This document shows positions 44,976 to 56,446 of a stretch of DNA of 64,000 nt, one piece after another (position 1 is the stretch's first letter; every line of letters begins with the position of its first letter). A program made the position numbers and the translations under genes. A model generated the notes under the pieces. That model worked only from the letters and a program-made list of their open reading frames with translations. It did not search any database and was not told the DNA's origin. This DNA is from Varanus komodoensis (taxonomy: Eukaryota > Chordata > Lepidosauria > Squamata > Varanidae): positions 14,053,015 to 14,117,014 of the forward strand of contig NW_025335641.1 of the NCBI RefSeq assembly GCF_004798865.1, given 5' to 3'.

Positions 44976-46443
44976 ATTTTTTTAAATTTATTTTTATTTA
45001 TTAAAACATTTTTATGCCACCCCATTCGCCGAAGCCTCGGGGCGGCTTACAACAATAAATTACAATAAATATGAACATTAGAAATCCAAAAAATACAATA
45101 TAAAATAAGCCGCCCTGGCCAGATAAGATCAAATAATACTAACAGTTAAAATGCCGCTTAAATAAAAAGGTCTTCGCCTGGCGCCGAAAAGCAAATAACG
45201 ACGGCGCCAGGCGGACCTCTCTGGGGAGTGCATTCCATAACTTAGGCGCCACCGCAGAGAAAGCCCTCCTCCGAGTAGCCGCCCTCCTAATTTCTTTCAT
45301 GGAGGGTTCCCGGAGAAGGGCCTCTCCCGCTGATCTCAAGGGGCGGCTGGGCATATATGGATGTAAGCGCTCCTTCAGGTAACCAGGACCCAAGCCGTTT
45401 AGGGCTTTATAGGTCATTACCAACACCTTGAATTGGGCCCAGACTTCAATAGGAAGTCAGTGAAGCTGACGGAGAACTGGAGTCATGTGACCATAACGCC
45501 CAGTCCCTGTCAGCAGCCTGGCAGCTCTGTTTTGAACCAACTGAAGTGTCCGGACCGTCTTCAAGGGTAGCCCCACGTAGAGCGCATTACAGAAGTCAAG
45601 GCGGGAAGTCACCAGTGCATGTGTCACTGTCGCCAGGCAGTCGTACTCCAGGTAGGGGCGCAGCTGATGAATCAGCCGAAGCTGGAGGAAAGCGCTCCTC
45701 GCCGCTGCTGTTACCTGAGCTTCCAATGAAAGCTCCGGGTCGAGGAGCACTCCCAGGCTGCGGACCTTGTCCCTAGGAGGGAGTGCAACCCCGTTCAGGA
45801 CAAGGTTCAATTCACCCTCTCCGAAGCCCGATCCGCCAACCAACAGGACCTCCGTCTTGTCTGGATTGAGCTTCAGTTTATTGGCCCTCATCCAGCCCAT
45901 TACCTCGGCCAGGCACTGGTTCAATACAGCCACTGCCTCACCTGGATTTGTGGAAAACGAGAGGTAGAGCTGGGTATCATCAGCGTACTGATAATTCCGC
46001 AGCCCACACCTCCTGATGACCTCTCCCAGCGGTTTCATGTAGATATTAAACAGCAGAGGGGACAAAATGGACCCCTGCGGTACTCCATGGCATAACTGCC
46101 ATGGCGCAGGGCCATAGTCCCCCAGCACCACCTTCTGGAACCGGCCGTTGAGATAGGAGCGCAACCACTGCAAAGCAGTGCTTCCGACCCCCAATCCCGC
46201 TAGCCTATCCAGAAGGATACCATGGTCGATGGTATCGAAAGCCGCTGAGAGGTCCAGGAGAACCAACAGGGACGCACTCCCCCTGTCCTTCTCCCTGCAC
46301 AGGTCATCGTACAGGGCGACCAAGGCAGATTCAGTACCGTACCCGGGTCTGAAGCCGGATTGAAATGGGTCCAGATAATCAGTTTCATCCAAGAGTGCTT
46401 GGAGTTGTCCCGCCACCACCCGCTCTAACACCTTGCCCAGATT
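44976..46443 (-). mobile_element. L2-clade LINE, 5'-truncated, with almost open reverse transcriptase
   Basis: This is the longest and best-preserved element in the window. The minus-strand frame from 46443 down to 45457 encodes LGKVLERVVAGQL, FQSGFRPGYGTESALVALYD, LLVLLDLSAAFDTIDHGIL (RT motif A), HGVPQGSILSPLLFNIYMKP (motif B), QYADDTQLYLSF (YADD catalytic motif C) and MGWMRANKLKLNPDKTEVLL. The thumb and C-terminal HxTPVLRQLH follow. A TGA at 45457-45459 replaces the Trp of HWLP; the same frame then continues to the natural stop near 45139. Apart from that stop, the ORF2 remainder is open. The endonuclease and ORF1 are lost to 5' truncation near 46443, so the ATG at 46614 lies in flanking DNA. 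The tail is GCCGCCCCGAGGCTTCGGCG and an AAATA-rich end. Confidence 0.94.
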
Positions 46444-47045
46444 TAGTTCTGCTTCTGAGAAGATATGCAGAAGTTTGGGTTTTGGGCTGTTATATGAAAG
46501 TGTTGCTAAGTGTCCCATTCCTTTCCTTTCTTGCCTCCTTACATTGTAAGCCATGAACATTAGTGATTCACAAAAATAATTATCTCCCTCCAGGTGCTTC
46601 AAAGTGCCTGCCATTTCCTTCCTTGACCAGCTATCCTTGTGGGGTAGTGAATAGAGAATGAAGAGCCAAGTTAATTTTGTACTTCCAAACCAATATATGA
46701 GCTGAAACTCAGTAATCCTTCAAAATTCATGATTCAAGCTTTGTAATAGAGTTCTCTAATACAAATGCATACAAACTGTGTACCTTGGGGAAATATATAC
46801 AAACATGCATATATTAGTGAAAATAACTTCTGAAATGCATTATATGGAGGGAAGTTGCTTACAGAAAAAATGTATGTAGTAGGCAAAACTATGTCCAAAC
46901 ATGCATGTATGAGGAGAAATGAACAGAAAAATGTACATCATTTTCATGCAATTTTTAAAGAATCTCAAGGTTTGAGATAAATTGAACTCTAGATTGGAAA
47001 AAGAAGAAACTGAGGAGAAAAATAATTTACAGATGCATCCATATG
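46444..47045. other. Unassigned DNA with ATGCA-rich degenerate repeat (46740-46990)
   Basis: 46740-46990 is made of loosely repeated ACAAATGCATACAAA, AAACATGCATATATTAG and GAAAAATGTACAT words about 30-60 bases apart. It resembles the patches at 6815, 23720 and 35570. Confidence 0.45.
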
Positions 47046-47200
47046 CTATGTCTGGTCAAGTCATTTCTGACTTATAGCAATCCTATGAATGAAACCCTTC
47101 CAAAATGTGCTGTTCGTGACAACCCTGCTCAGCACTTGTAAACTCAAGGCTGTGGCTTCCTTGATGGAGTTAATCAAGGGAGTTAATATGGAGTTAATAT
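47046..47200 (-). mobile_element. BovB 3' UTR or BovB-tailed SINE fragment
   Basis: The plus strand shows GGTCAAGTCATTTCTGACTT, ATAGCAATCCTATGAATGAA, CCTTCCAAAATGTGCTGTTC and GGCTGTGGCTTCCTTGATGG. This is the antisense of the BovB 3' end (GTCGCCATAAGTCGGAAGCG…GACTTGACGGC). Squamate SINEs of the Sauria type share this tail, so the two cannot be told apart from 150 bases. Confidence 0.78.
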
Positions 47201-49444
47201 CATATTTGAATTGATCATTACAGATAAATGAAACTTGGCCTGCAGGACCTAACAGCCAAGCTTCTAAATTTTGATTTTTGTCCATCACCAAGAACGGAGA
47301 ATAATAACAAGGTTGGCACAGTCTTGTGGTTCCTATTTATGTCAAAGACAATTATTAAGATCTCAAAAAGCTATGTTTAATTGGCCTGCTTGATCTGAAA
47401 AGACTTAAGAAAGTAGCTGAAGTCTTTCTTTCCGTAGGATGATAGGCAGACAGGGTAGGTGAGAAAACACCAAGAAGGAGCACCTGTAAGCGAGGGAGCA
47501 TAGATTTTAAGATGTGCATAAGGACTGCAGATTAAACAGTGGGGAAGTAATGACCAGAGTGGACGTTCACAGGTGAAGGGAATAAGGAAGAAGGAAAGTC
47601 ATTGTGGTGAAATTAAAATCAGTAGGGAAAGAATAGGCGGAATAAAATAGATGTAATCAGAGAGTTGATTGAGATGGTCATGAAAGTTCATAATGAGAGG
47701 CAATAAGATTTATAAGTAAATCAGGTATAATAAAAAGGTGTTAATTTTTAATGAGACAAGTTCTCCTCATTAGTGACTGGAAAGGAAGCCCGTCACTGAA
47801 AATTTCACATTTCTTCTAGAAAGGACTCTAAATCTGACTGGCATTGCATATCCACTCCCATAAAACATTTCCTGAGTTTTTAAGCACTGGGAAAATGTCT
47901 CCCTCCTTTTCCAAGGATACACACAGGAGTAAGTGTGGGCACATAAAAGTTTTTTTGATAATGTGCACCATCAGTGTCATGATACATTTTCCAACCTTTG
48001 TTTAACTGGGTATGGTGGGAGTTTGTCTTGCTTGGACAGTGACATATTCATGTTGGCTTGCTTTATCTCCACCTTGTAGTTCAAGATAAAGTAGTGAAAT
48101 TTCACTTGACCAATGAAAAGCCTTGTTGCTTCTCACAAAACTAGGGGACGGCGGGAGAGAGGAAGCAAAATCTATTTTTCCTCAGAGATCACAGTTTGAG
48201 TCATAGCTCAATTAATCATGGTGCAGCTCAAACTTCCAGGGGGGCTATGAACTGCTGAACGATGCCAGCATCACTCTTAAGAAAACACTGACTCCAGGGC
48301 CTCTGTAACTATCAGGAAAGGGATAGAAGGAGGATTATAAATAAAGAAAAGGAAACAAGCTGTTCTGAATTACAAAGTATGGTGTGGGGGTGCTAAGGTA
48401 TGATAAGTGACAATGAAGGAGGAAGCAGAGTTTTGTTTTTGTTTTAGCTGGGGGTGGCTTAACCATGTGAAAGAATGTGCAGGTATGTTGTGGGAACAAC
48501 ATAGACTAATCCCACCTATGCCACTAAGATGACCAGAAGTCCCCCCACTTCCCCCGCCCACATGCTTGGGATATTTTGGACTGGTGTACATGCCCAGAGC
48601 TCCTCTAAAGGAGAAGGCAACCCCAGTGGAGAGGAGCTTTCTTTGCACATTCCAAATGTGCAGAGTATATTTAGTACCAATCAAGGTGAAATAGGTTCTC
48701 ACATATCTTTGGATGCCTTTGAATTTGATCTGCAGATTCTGCCACTGACCAGCAACTGAGTCATGTGCATTCCATGGCCCAGCAGGCCGTAAAACATCAG
48801 CTTCAAAGCCAAGCTTTGTGTTGTTGTTTTGTTTTAGATTGTTGTTGTTGTTGTTCCAGGGTTGAATAAACAGTTCAGATCTTGAGGGTGTCATCAAATA
48901 TCTAGTAGCCAAAACAAGATGGATTTTTGGCTCTTTCAAGCTGTATTTCAAGCCAAAGGCCAACATAAAAGGAAAAAAGACAGGGTATAAATAAATACAT
49001 GCATAAATCATAAACAAATAATGCACATATATGCCTTTAAACAAAGCAACAACAATCCCCCAATGTTTTATAAATCTCCAATTTCTCTTCAGTCTCTCCT
49101 GTGTATCACAAGAAAAACTGCAAACTCTTGTGTACCAGTGAAAATTGCACCATTTGCAGAGGATAGTTTTTCATAATATTCTGCAGGACGGTGGTGGTGG
49201 GAAAATGCAGTTTCCTCACTGAATGGATTTTGGAAATGAAATTGTATGGATTCAACAAAATTGGTAAATCACCGGCAACTGACCAGCGGTGGAGAGGGGA
49301 ATCACCAGTTGCATGGGCTTCCTGCACGCTTCCAGGACACTTGCTCTTTCAATGCATGTGCAAATGTATGTGTGTGCACATTAATCACTGAATGAACATT
49401 AATCACTTTTGTAAGCATTATTCACTTTTCACAGCATGCTGAAC
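47201..49444. other. Unassigned DNA including a 224-codon minus-strand frame (48370-49044)
   Basis: The 224-codon frame is the second longest in the window. It has a run of five Asn from a (GTT)n tract at 48838-48856, no recognised domain and no splice context. Its overlap with other frames and lack of family resemblance argue for chance. The rest holds nothing recognisable. Confidence 0.4.
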
Positions 49445-49650
49445 ATCGTTATTTGTTTTTCAGCGCCAGGCGAAGACCTTTTTATTCAAACGTTATTTTA
49501 ATTGTTAATAATATTTATTTATTTCATTCTTTGGCCAGGGCGACTTAAATTATACTGTTTAATATTGTGTTTATTTATTTATGATTGTGAGCTGCCCCGA
49601 GGCTTCGGCAAATGGGGCGGCATAGAAGTTCTCTAAATAAATAAATATAT
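49445..49650 (+). mobile_element. L2-clade LINE 3' end
   Basis: CATCGTTATTTGTTTTTCAG, CGCCAGGCGAAGACCTTTTT, CAAACGTTATTTTAATTGTT, GAGCTGCCCCGAGGCTTCGG and AAATGGGGCGGCATAGAAGT, then AAATAAATAAAT. It is the young subfamily, 5'-truncated to about 200 bases. Confidence 0.92.
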
Positions 49651-52528
49651 ATATTTTAGTCACTATTTTAGTCACCCTTTGGAACTATATTTTACTTTTT
49701 TGGTAGGTGGAATAAAACTACTCAATCCCATGGAAGGGTTTTGAATTTCTGCTATGAAATAGGAACATGTCCTGTATGTATAAAAATCTATTCATTAGGA
49801 AGGAGCAAGCTGGCTCTTCCTCCTCCTTATCTCACAATTTCTCTTCCTTACCTGAAGAACTTTGCAAATGTTGGTCAAGTCTTATCTGAAATACTCAGCT
49901 ATCAGTGCCAGACTAATTCCCTAGGCCTGGTTATACCCATAACCGGCAACCCAAATTAATCACTGACATGGTTGAATACACTGCGGTTCAAGCTAGACTT
50001 CAGAAAATTAAACACTGGAAACTCAGGGCCAGGAGAGATGCCTTTGTCAGCTTCAGCCTCAGTTTCTCCTACATTCATTTTTTATTAACTCTGAAGATCT
50101 TTTTCATGAATATGAAGAACATTGCATGTGAGTTGTTGTTGCTGATTAACACTGAACCAAAGAGAAATTCTCACTCATCCCTGCAATTTAGATGAGCAGA
50201 GAGCTTCTCAAAGAGGAGTCCATGAAGCTTGAGGCAGTGACAGTAGCTGTGCCATGAGAATTGTGTCCAGACCAGGTAAATATCTCCCATCGTGTATAAT
50301 GTTTGAGATATTCTTAGCAATGCGTTCTTTGGAACTTGGGCCAGTTGGAAGTTTGTCATTTTCTTCCCTGCTAGTAAACAGGCAGGTAACTTTCTCACAT
50401 TCAAGTTGATATTTATCTAGTGAAACAAATGCAAACATATCACAAGCCTTTTCACCAGTATTTGCCCTACACATAACGAGACTCTTAAATTCTATGGTCA
50501 GGGAACAGTACAGTGTGAATTTTCTCCCTGCTTTTTACTCAGACATCTTAGACATAGTTCCTCCTACATTGTAAAGATAAAACTCTATTAGATTGATGAA
50601 TATCTCTGCTTTACCAAAGATCAACTGAGTTTGTGAAAAATCAAGACTAAAAATAATCTCATTTTCCCAGTTACTATTTCGAACCCTGGTTCATTTGCTG
50701 TACAAGATTTAATACAAATAGCCTTTCTTGAACCATGCCTGGTTGAAGATAGTCCCAAATATTTTTGTGCATGGAGAAAACCACCAAATGGTTCCTTTTG
50801 CAGCAGCAGTGTTAATACCCCTGACAATCCCAGTTTACCTAATCATTGCACCAGCCCCAAAACTATTTCATTGTTTTGGCCAACAGTTTAACCTCTTCTG
50901 TGAGGAATGCAGAAGAAGCTGACAGGCAATTCTTAGTGCGCCTTTGTTTGGGTCTGTTCTGTCTTGCTATGAACCATTAACTTCTTTATACACTGTAAGA
51001 CTGTGGTTTATAGTTTATTATTTTTCCTGATTTCTCAGTATGCCACTCCATCCTTCAAACCCAAACGGGAAAATGATATCCATAGAGCAATCAGCCACAA
51101 TTTCAAGCAGGTGATTAATGTGCCTTTGAGTCTCTCTCATCACTTTGGACAAGGAGTGAATCACGTTTTATAGCATTACTAATCTGATATTCATTAAAAC
51201 TTGTATATAAAAAAGGCAAGCTCAAAGATTAAACCCAAGTGTGTGTCAATACCAAACCCAAAGGGAAGCATTTATAAGTTCAGTGGCATTTATAGTCCTA
51301 AAACCTTTGATGATTAATAGTGCTTGGAAAAGAAAGTTCCTCTTTTATTGCGGAAATTTATTTGCTTCCCCCACCCCACCCAAATACAATGTGTGCATGA
51401 AACAAAGGAAACTGGTAAGGATCTTTTACTCTTTGCGAGATTTGGATGCTGTCGTGCACCCAGAAATAAGCAAACCTTCCAGACTGGCTAAAGGTGACTT
51501 TCTTTACAACGTCACTAAAAGTTTCATTTCACCAGAGGCCTATATCCTTGGCAAAATAGCTAGCTTATGCAAAGCATGGTTCCTCTGTTTTCCCTTGTTC
51601 TCATACAGTAAACAGTATTGGCCTCTATATATTCATGGTATCGATCTTTTTTTAATGATATGCACAGAAAAGTAATTCCCAAATGCTCAGCCTGTCAGTG
51701 TGACTAATCTTTCCCCCCCTCTGCTCTGGATTTCACACCTTGAGGAAACAGCTGTGTCAATGATGCTTTCCATTAAAGTGTCCTGCAGGTGTCAAGAGAA
51801 GCACATTAATGGCCAGATAAACCTTATAAATGGCAAGCATGCCACTTAAATACTAAATAAAAGCAATAATCAATAGCAAAGGCAGCAGCAGGATATAAAT
51901 TTGCCTTGTTTTTAAATAATTTCCTGCAGTCATGTAAGATGAAAGTGCTGACTTTTAATTCCATTCCTCAAAAACTTTTTCAATGGAAAGTTTGTTTTTC
52001 ATCTGTCTGGGCCTTTTTTTTCTTCCAGAGCGGTGGTGTTGTTCCTGAGAGTGTGTGTGGGCATTTTTAAAGCATTCTCTAATGATTGCTGAGCATTAAA
52101 TTTACTGAGGAAGTTTGCAAAGTAGCACTGCTTGATGAATACGCATTACACCTTTGTCTCAAGCTAGGATGAATGCAGAAGGATTTACACTCTCTGTTGA
52201 AGAGTATATAAGATAGCCAGATGGCTAGGAATTCTCCTGAAAGCATTGCTTGTGGGGACCCTCTCAAAGAAAAGGTTATAGTGCAGTAAGATTGGTAAAT
52301 CCTAGTTCTGTGTGATAGTGAATTCAGTGTTGTTGACAGAAATAGAGATTTCCTACTTCCAAAAATGTCAAATGAGCCCCCCTCATTAAAGCTTGTATTA
52401 CAGTTGCTATTATTGTGGATCTGTTTAAACATGAAAGAGTCTGTTCCAGTCACCATTAGGAAGAGGTAAGAGCAATCTACTGCCATGTTTTAAACATACC
52501 TGCATAGAAATGCTCAGGTACTCCAGAT
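49651..52528. other. Unassigned DNA; 51770-51960 resembles a conserved non-coding element
   Basis: No gene or transposon was recognised. The 144-codon plus-strand frame at 51241-51675 has no known motif. 51770-51960 is a repeat-free AT-rich tract with CACATTAATGG, AATCAATAG, CATTAAAG and TTTAAATAATTT words, the texture of deeply conserved enhancer DNA. Confidence 0.4.
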
Positions 52529-53326
52529 CCAAAAGGATCTGGACAGACTATGGAAGTGGGCAGGAGAGAACAGGATGGCGTTCAATGTGGATAAGTGCAA
52601 GTTCTTGCACTTGGGGCATAGGAATAGGTGTCATAAGTACAGATTAGGTGATAAGTGGCTGGAGAGCAGCACTTGTGAAAGGGACCTCGAGGTATGGGTT
52701 GACTGCAAGCTAAACATGAGGCAGCTGTGTGATGCGGTGGTCAAGAGGGCGAACGCCACCCTTGGTTGCATAGCCAGAAGTGTGGCTTCTAGATCAAGAG
52801 AGGTATTACTACCTCTCCATATGACTCTGGTGCCCCCGCAACTGGAGTATTGTGCTCAGTTTTGGGCGCATCATTACAGAAAGGATATAGCCAGGTTAGA
52901 GTCAGTGCAGCGCAGGGCCACAAGGTTGGTGGCCAGTTTGCAGGGGATGGGGTATGAGGCGAGACTGAGGGAACTGGGTCTCTTCAGCCTGGAGAAGAAG
53001 AGACTCAGAGGGGATATGTTGGCTACATAGAGGTATGTGAGGGGATGTCACACGGGGATGGGTAGAGACCTGTTCTCCCCTGCAGAGGAAGGCAGGACGC
53101 GCCCCAGTGGAGCAAAGCTCAGGGAGCCAAGGTTCCATTTGGATGCCAGGAAGCACTTCCTGACAGTCAGGACCCCGAGGGTCGTTGAGGCCCCATCGGT
53201 GAGGGTGTTCAAGGATAGGCTGGACGTGCACATGGTGGGCATGTCGTGAGCGGAGCCTGCTGGAGCCGGGGGCCAGACTAGATGGCCCAGGAGGCCCCTT
53301 CTGACTCGCTCTGTTTCTTTGTTACC
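52529..53326 (+). mobile_element. CR1 LINE, ORF2 C-terminal third and 3' UTR
   Basis: The frame encodes MAFNVDKCKFLHLGHRNR, KYRLGDKWLESSTCERDLEV, VKRANATLGCIARSVASRSR, LEYCAQFWAHHYRKDIARLE, VQRRATRLVASL and LRELGLFSLEKKRLRGDMLA, which are CR1 ORF2 blocks after the RT catalytic centre. A TAG at 53028-53030 interrupts the frame, which continues in phase with FSPAEEGRTRPSGAKLREPR and FHLDARKHFLTVRTPRV. An in-frame loss of about eight codons (WNGLPREV in the sister copies) lies near 53181. The end is FKDRLDVHMVGMS stop and CAGACTAGATGGCCCAGGAG. Confidence 0.93.
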
Positions 53327-54734
53327 TGCAGAGGTGGTGCTAGGGGATGGCTCATTAGGGGTGGAGCCCTGAACCTTTCATTTGGAGCTCTGAATGTCTG
53401 GACATCTGCCCCACCACTCTGCTGTTTGGGGGCACTTGCTGACATAAAGGCACAGGGGCCCTGTGATCCCTCTTGCATCTGATCCCTCTGGATTTGCTGA
53501 CTTTTTGCCAACATGTGCTTCACCCCAGGATGCCCCCACCCCCAAATCTTTCTGCCTGAGCCTTTTTTTCTTGAAATCAAATGACCTTTTCTCCCTTGTC
53601 CATACACACCTTTTTTCACAGTGTCCTGAGGAAACAGGGCCCCTTAAAGACAAACACACACAGGATGTGTGAGAAATCAGTTTTGGGGGTGGGAATCCAG
53701 GAGACCCCCTGGACTCCAGTCTTCTTTTTTGCATCCATGCCTCTGCGTTTCTGGGGGGTTGAGCCCCCCATGCTGTGTTCACCAGGAACTGAGTCCGGCA
53801 TGGCATCCCTCTTCCATGTCACATGCAATGGTTTTCGCTCAGGCTGCTCATGCCATGGACGAAGGCTGCCAGATCTTCCTTCTGTGAACTTTCACGGATT
53901 TCATCTCAGCTTGGCTCACTTTCTCAGATAGGGCTGAGCGTGAAAGGGGGTCCACATAGAACAGAGGGATGGATTCCTCTGAACTTCATCACAAACTTAC
54001 ACACCTGCACACACAGAGAGACTTTAGTATATATGTAAATTCGTATGTGCAAATGTGTGCTTTTCTTTTTTGTCCTTTGCACTCAACTCCTAGATTTTGG
54101 CGTACCGAACACTGTGCTTGCTGACCTGAGACAGTGAGCGGATTCAACTGCCTTATTTTGGAGTTGCTCCTTGAATGGTTCGTACTACTGGAGAGAGTCC
54201 AATTGCAACTGCAGCTGCTGCCACATCGACACAGGATCGCTGCTGTATGTAGGGCTGCTGGGGTAGATTACAGCACCTGAGCTGAATCCAAGCTCACGTT
54301 CAAGGTGCTGTTTCTCTTTCTTAAAGCCCTGTATTATTTGGGCTTATGGTACCTACAAGGTTGCCTTTCTCTACATGCATGTACCTCTTTTGCCAAGATC
54401 TTCAGTAGAGTCCTTTCTTTCTATCTATCCCACCACTGAGTATCCCACCTCTCTGTAGAGACCTAGGTAATGGAACTCCCTTCCCTAGAGTTTCTATGTC
54501 CCTTCCCCAACACACGCATGACCGTATCGTCACCATGCAGATGAGACAGTCTTTTAATTAGGTCATTGGTCTTGATGGGCAGAGGAATCCTAGATGAAGT
54601 CTGGGAGCTAAGGGAGCAATGAGATAATCATCTCATGCAGCAGGGAGGGCGAGCTATATATCCCAAAGAAAGGCAAAAGTAAAGAATAAAGAATCTTTTA
54701 AAAAAATCTTAGAAGCCTGATTAGCATTTGGATG
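53327..54734. other. Unassigned GC-richer DNA; weak L2-like traces at 54230-54480
   Basis: 53330-53930 is open in several frames on both strands (the longest 142 codons, 53378-53806 minus), with no recognised domain. 54280-54480 has GAGCTGAATCCAAGCTCACG, TTCAAGGTGCTGTTTCTCTT and TTAAAGCCCTGTATTATTTG, loosely like the L2 FKVLFLVLKAL block, too decayed to call firmly. Confidence 0.35.
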
Positions 54735-54822
54735 GGAGATTTGAGTCCTGCATTGAGCAGGGGCGGGCTTGGACCTGATGATCTTCTAGGTCTCTTTCAC
54801 CTGTGTGATTTGATTTGATTTG
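54735..54822 (+). mobile_element. CR1-type LINE 3' UTR fragment
   Basis: GAGTCCTGCATTGAGCAGGG, GCTTGGACCTGATGATCTTC, TAGGTCTCTTTCACCTGTGT, ending in TGATTTGATTTGATTTG, fits the amniote CR1 3' end with its terminal simple repeat. It is another subfamily than the copies at 8954, 37030 and 52529. Confidence 0.65.
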
Positions 54823-56044
54823 GAGATCATCTGTCTGAGAAGATGAAAAAAGGGATGGATTCAGTTCCCCTCTGTTCCGTCTTCCGCACCCAGTTGCATT
54901 CAATGGCAATGCATGCATGTATTCATTCATTTATTTCAAACACGGAAGCTCTGCATTTATCACAGGCTGTTCCACGTGCATTCCATTGGCTCAGGCTGCC
55001 ATTTTGATCCTGGCAGCCTACCAGTAGCACAAGTTGAACCCATTCATAAGGAAAATGTTTCTACTTTTGGAAAGTAAAAGTTGCCCCAATGCTTTTAATT
55101 AAATTATGTGTTCATGTGCAAGTACGGTGCTTCTGCAAAAGCCTCAGTGCCAAGTGCCAATCATTTATTCACCATCAAGTCAAAGGCTTTTCATTTCAGG
55201 TGTTTCTTTGATCTTCAGTGGCACCTGCAATATAGTGAATAATATTTCCAAAACTTCAAAGGTAGAATGGAAAATGTCTGTGTCAGATTCAAAAGTGGGG
55301 AAAGAAAAGAAAAAGGAATTATCTGAACAAGGAAGATGCATTACTAGCATCATTTATTAAAGGAACACATGTATATTCTCCCCTGTACAATGCTGACAGG
55401 ACTCAGTGACAGTCATACTTGACTTGGAAATAAATGTCAATGAAACATAGAGGGAAGTGGATGAAACAAGACAGGTCTTGTACATTTTAAATGGTTTTCT
55501 AGACATTTCCTAAACCATGGCAAGGGATGGTCTAACAGAGATCTGGATGTCTCTCCCCACTGAACTGGCTTCGCTATGTTGAAAGATATACCCTAGATTT
55601 CCTACTTATTCTATACATGAAGACTCCAGTGATAGGTTATGCTCTCCCTCAGAACTGCTTGAGGACTTTGCTCTGTGTAAAATGGCCCAATCTCCTCCAC
55701 TTAGAACTTGTGAGATATGATGGGAGTTGTAGTACATCTCGCCAGGAGGCCACCAGGCTGGAGAAGGATGAATTAAAATACTATGCAGGTCTATCCAGAT
55801 TATGCACTTCTCCAAATGTTAGACATAGTTCTCAGCAGCTTACATGTAGCAAAGGATGCTCTCTAATAACCATTTTGAGACAAGGTACACTATTTAAATA
55901 TTTTTTGTGGAGGATCATAATGATACAGATTAAGGAAGAAACAATAGAATTATAGACTAAATCATGTGTTAGTAACATCATCCAGAAATAGACTCTTCCC
56001 CTTTGCTAAGCCAATGGGAAACACTGGCTCCTATCCACCATTTT
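54823..56044. other. Unassigned DNA with one palindromic-repeat fragment
   Basis: 55716-55772 carries ATGATGGGAGTTGTAGTACA and GAGGCCACCAGGCTGGAGAA, the right half of the MITE-like family seen at 8290 and 29950. Nothing else was recognised. Confidence 0.5.
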
Positions 56045-56446
56045 ATTTTTTTGAAACCTATTCTTTTAACAGGAAGGGACAATGAAAAGAGGAGAAAATG
56101 CTCTCAGAAGAGTCTAGAGTAACAGATAGCAGCAACAGCCATGTGTGGGTATGTGTCTCAGTTGTTTTGTGGAATGACACAGTAAAATGTTCAAGCCCAG
56201 TTGCGATGCATACTAGCTGGGAATACATCCCTGCATAGTGTACATATTTTTTTGAAACCTATTCTTTTAACAGGAAGGGACAATGAAAAGAGGAGAAAAT
56301 GCTCTCAGAAGAGTCTAGAGTAACAGATAGCAGCAACAGCCATGTGTGGGTATGTGTCTCAGTTGTTTTGTGGAATGACACAGTAAAATGTTCAAGCCCA
56401 GTTGCGATGCATACTAGCTGGGAATACATCCCTGCATCGTGTACAT
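56045..56446. repeat. 201-bp tandem duplication, two copies
   Basis: Copy one is 56045-56245 and copy two 56246-56446, with a period of exactly 201 bases. By eye they differ at a single position (A at 56237, C at 56438). The unit begins with an A plus seven Ts and ends GTGTACAT. It contains no recognised transposon, so this is a recent local duplication of single-copy DNA, or an assembly artefact. Confidence 0.97.

Noticed and set aside
46444-46614. ATG at 46614 as the true start of the 385-codon frame
   Set aside because: The first 57 codons lie outside L2 homology; the element is truncated near 46443, so this start is accidental.
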